A DNA stretch of 32,460 nucleotides, taken from assembly GCA_017437755.1 (NCBI GenBank), contig JAFRXI010000034.1, forward strand, positions 1-32,460, in the 5' to 3' direction. Source of the stretch: Bacteroidales bacterium. GTDB taxonomy: Bacteria > Bacteroidota > Bacteroidia > Bacteroidales > UBA932. The position numbers were made by a program, and so were the translations under genes. The notes under the pieces are model-generated. The model did not search any database and had not been told where the DNA came from. It was given only the letters and a program-made list of their open reading frames with translations. Shown here piece after piece: positions 32,062-32,460 of this stretch; within the stretch, counting starts at the first letter, position 1; every line of letters starts with the position of its first letter.

Positions 32062-32460
32062 TTAATCTATGGAGAAGACAGCACGGACGGGGGCGCCCAC
32101 GTAGTATTCTTCCTCGCGCTCGTTCACATAGCGATGCGTGAATATGAAGGTATAGCCCGTTTCGTACTCACCCGAGGTGGCGCTCCAATAGGTGCCGCTG
32201 CTCCCCATATAGGTGTATTCATGGGCGTTGCAGTAGCACAGGGAGCCTGCGGTTGGGAGGAACAACTCCGCTCCGTTGATCTTGCTGATAAAGGGCATTC
32301 CGCCTTCTTCCGTCCCTACATCGACGTCTCTTTCGCCGTCGTCGCCGAATCCCTCGGTGTTCTCCAGAAGAGATGTGAATTCATCGATTACAGGCATGCG
32401 CCAAAGGCCCTTGAGGTTCACGTGGGCGGCGTCGTATTCGGGTTTGAGTCTCGGAGGCAT
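32062..32460 (-). CDS. C-terminal part of a FISUMP/DUF1566-type surface protein (5' end outside window)
   Basis: 132 residues run from the right edge to the stop at 32062. An ATG happens to sit exactly at the edge, but the sequence begins inside a domain, so the gene is taken as truncated. Motifs LWRMPVIDEF, LFLPTAGS, GTYWSAT and a final PVRAVF match the last part of FISUMP/DUF1566-like domains. This relates it to the modules of the 983-aa lipoprotein, although it is a different branch (YWSAT rather than WYP ending). It is probably another secreted or surface protein. Confidence 0.75.
   Translation of the reverse strand: MPPRLKPEYDAAHVNLKGLWRMPVIDEFTSLLENTEGFGDDGERDVDVGTEEGGMPFISKINGAELFLPTAGSLCYCNAHEYTYMGSSGTYWSATSGEYETGYTFIFTHRYVNEREEEYYVGAPVRAVFSID

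Noticed and set aside
1-32460. tRNA, rRNA, CRISPR, insertion sequences or phage genes
   Set aside because: No cloverleaf with a GGTTCRA arm, no regularly spaced repeats, and no transposase or integrase was seen. The one GGTTCA-like match belongs to the TPP riboswitch.

Overview
The window reads as a chromosomal segment of a Bacteroidales bacterium (phylum Bacteroidota) of fairly high GC. The signs are a SusD-family lipoprotein, a TonB-dependent receptor, a fimbrillin-like lipoprotein with FISUMP-type repeats, lipoproteins throughout, almost no Shine-Dalgarno sequences, and repeated copies of the Bacteroidota -7 promoter box TAnnTTTG at sensible distances from start codons. I cannot name the genus. 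No tRNA, rRNA, CRISPR array, insertion sequence or prophage gene is visible. No gene-free stretch exceeds about 230 bases.

Layout. 1-1181: AT-richer accessory edge with a partial gene, a bidirectional terminator and a small lipoprotein. 1282-7827 (minus): tight operon iorA-iorB-aminotransferase-paaK-paaK-ACT protein, which together would interconvert aromatic amino acids, aryl-pyruvates, arylacetyl-CoA and arylacetates. 7966-10721: an orphan SusD gene converging on purU. 10892-13986 (plus): a lipoprotein with a good terminator, a 175-aa protein, a structured intergenic segment closed by a 14-bp inverted repeat, a stand-alone reverse transcriptase, and an overlapping flavin-reductase-fold lipoprotein. 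14054-16484 (minus): thrB-thrC-DUF6440. 16632-20126 (plus): rhaA-rhaB-rhaD for L-rhamnose. 20114-25048 (minus): butanol-dehydrogenase-type ADH and an alanine/glycine:cation symporter, then a TPP riboswitch controlling a TonB-dependent receptor that is therefore probably a thiamine importer. 25275-26870 (minus): a CvrA/NhaP2-type K+/H+ antiporter. 27065-28492 (plus): a PurF-like protein without the N-terminal catalytic cysteine. 28508-32460 (minus): a surface-protein region with a 49-aa leader gene, a large tandem-repeat lipoprotein, a 62-aa cysteine-containing protein and a second, truncated FISUMP-type gene.

The most unusual part is 11565-13986. The reverse transcriptase (LDI..D, GTPTAPFLAD, YSDD) has no intron, diversity-generating or canonical retron hallmarks. 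It is preceded by about 140 nt that can fold into a long-stem, multi-hairpin RNA, in the position of a retron or defence-RT non-coding RNA. Next in interest are the PurF-like protein with a dead-looking glutaminase site, the complete arylacetate operon with an IorA lacking the usual C-terminal ferredoxin domain, and the tandem surface lipoprotein with its overlapping micro-ORF. Several starts given here are downstream of the longest possible ORF start, because a -7 box, a neighbouring stop codon or the family N-terminus shows that the longer start is wrong.
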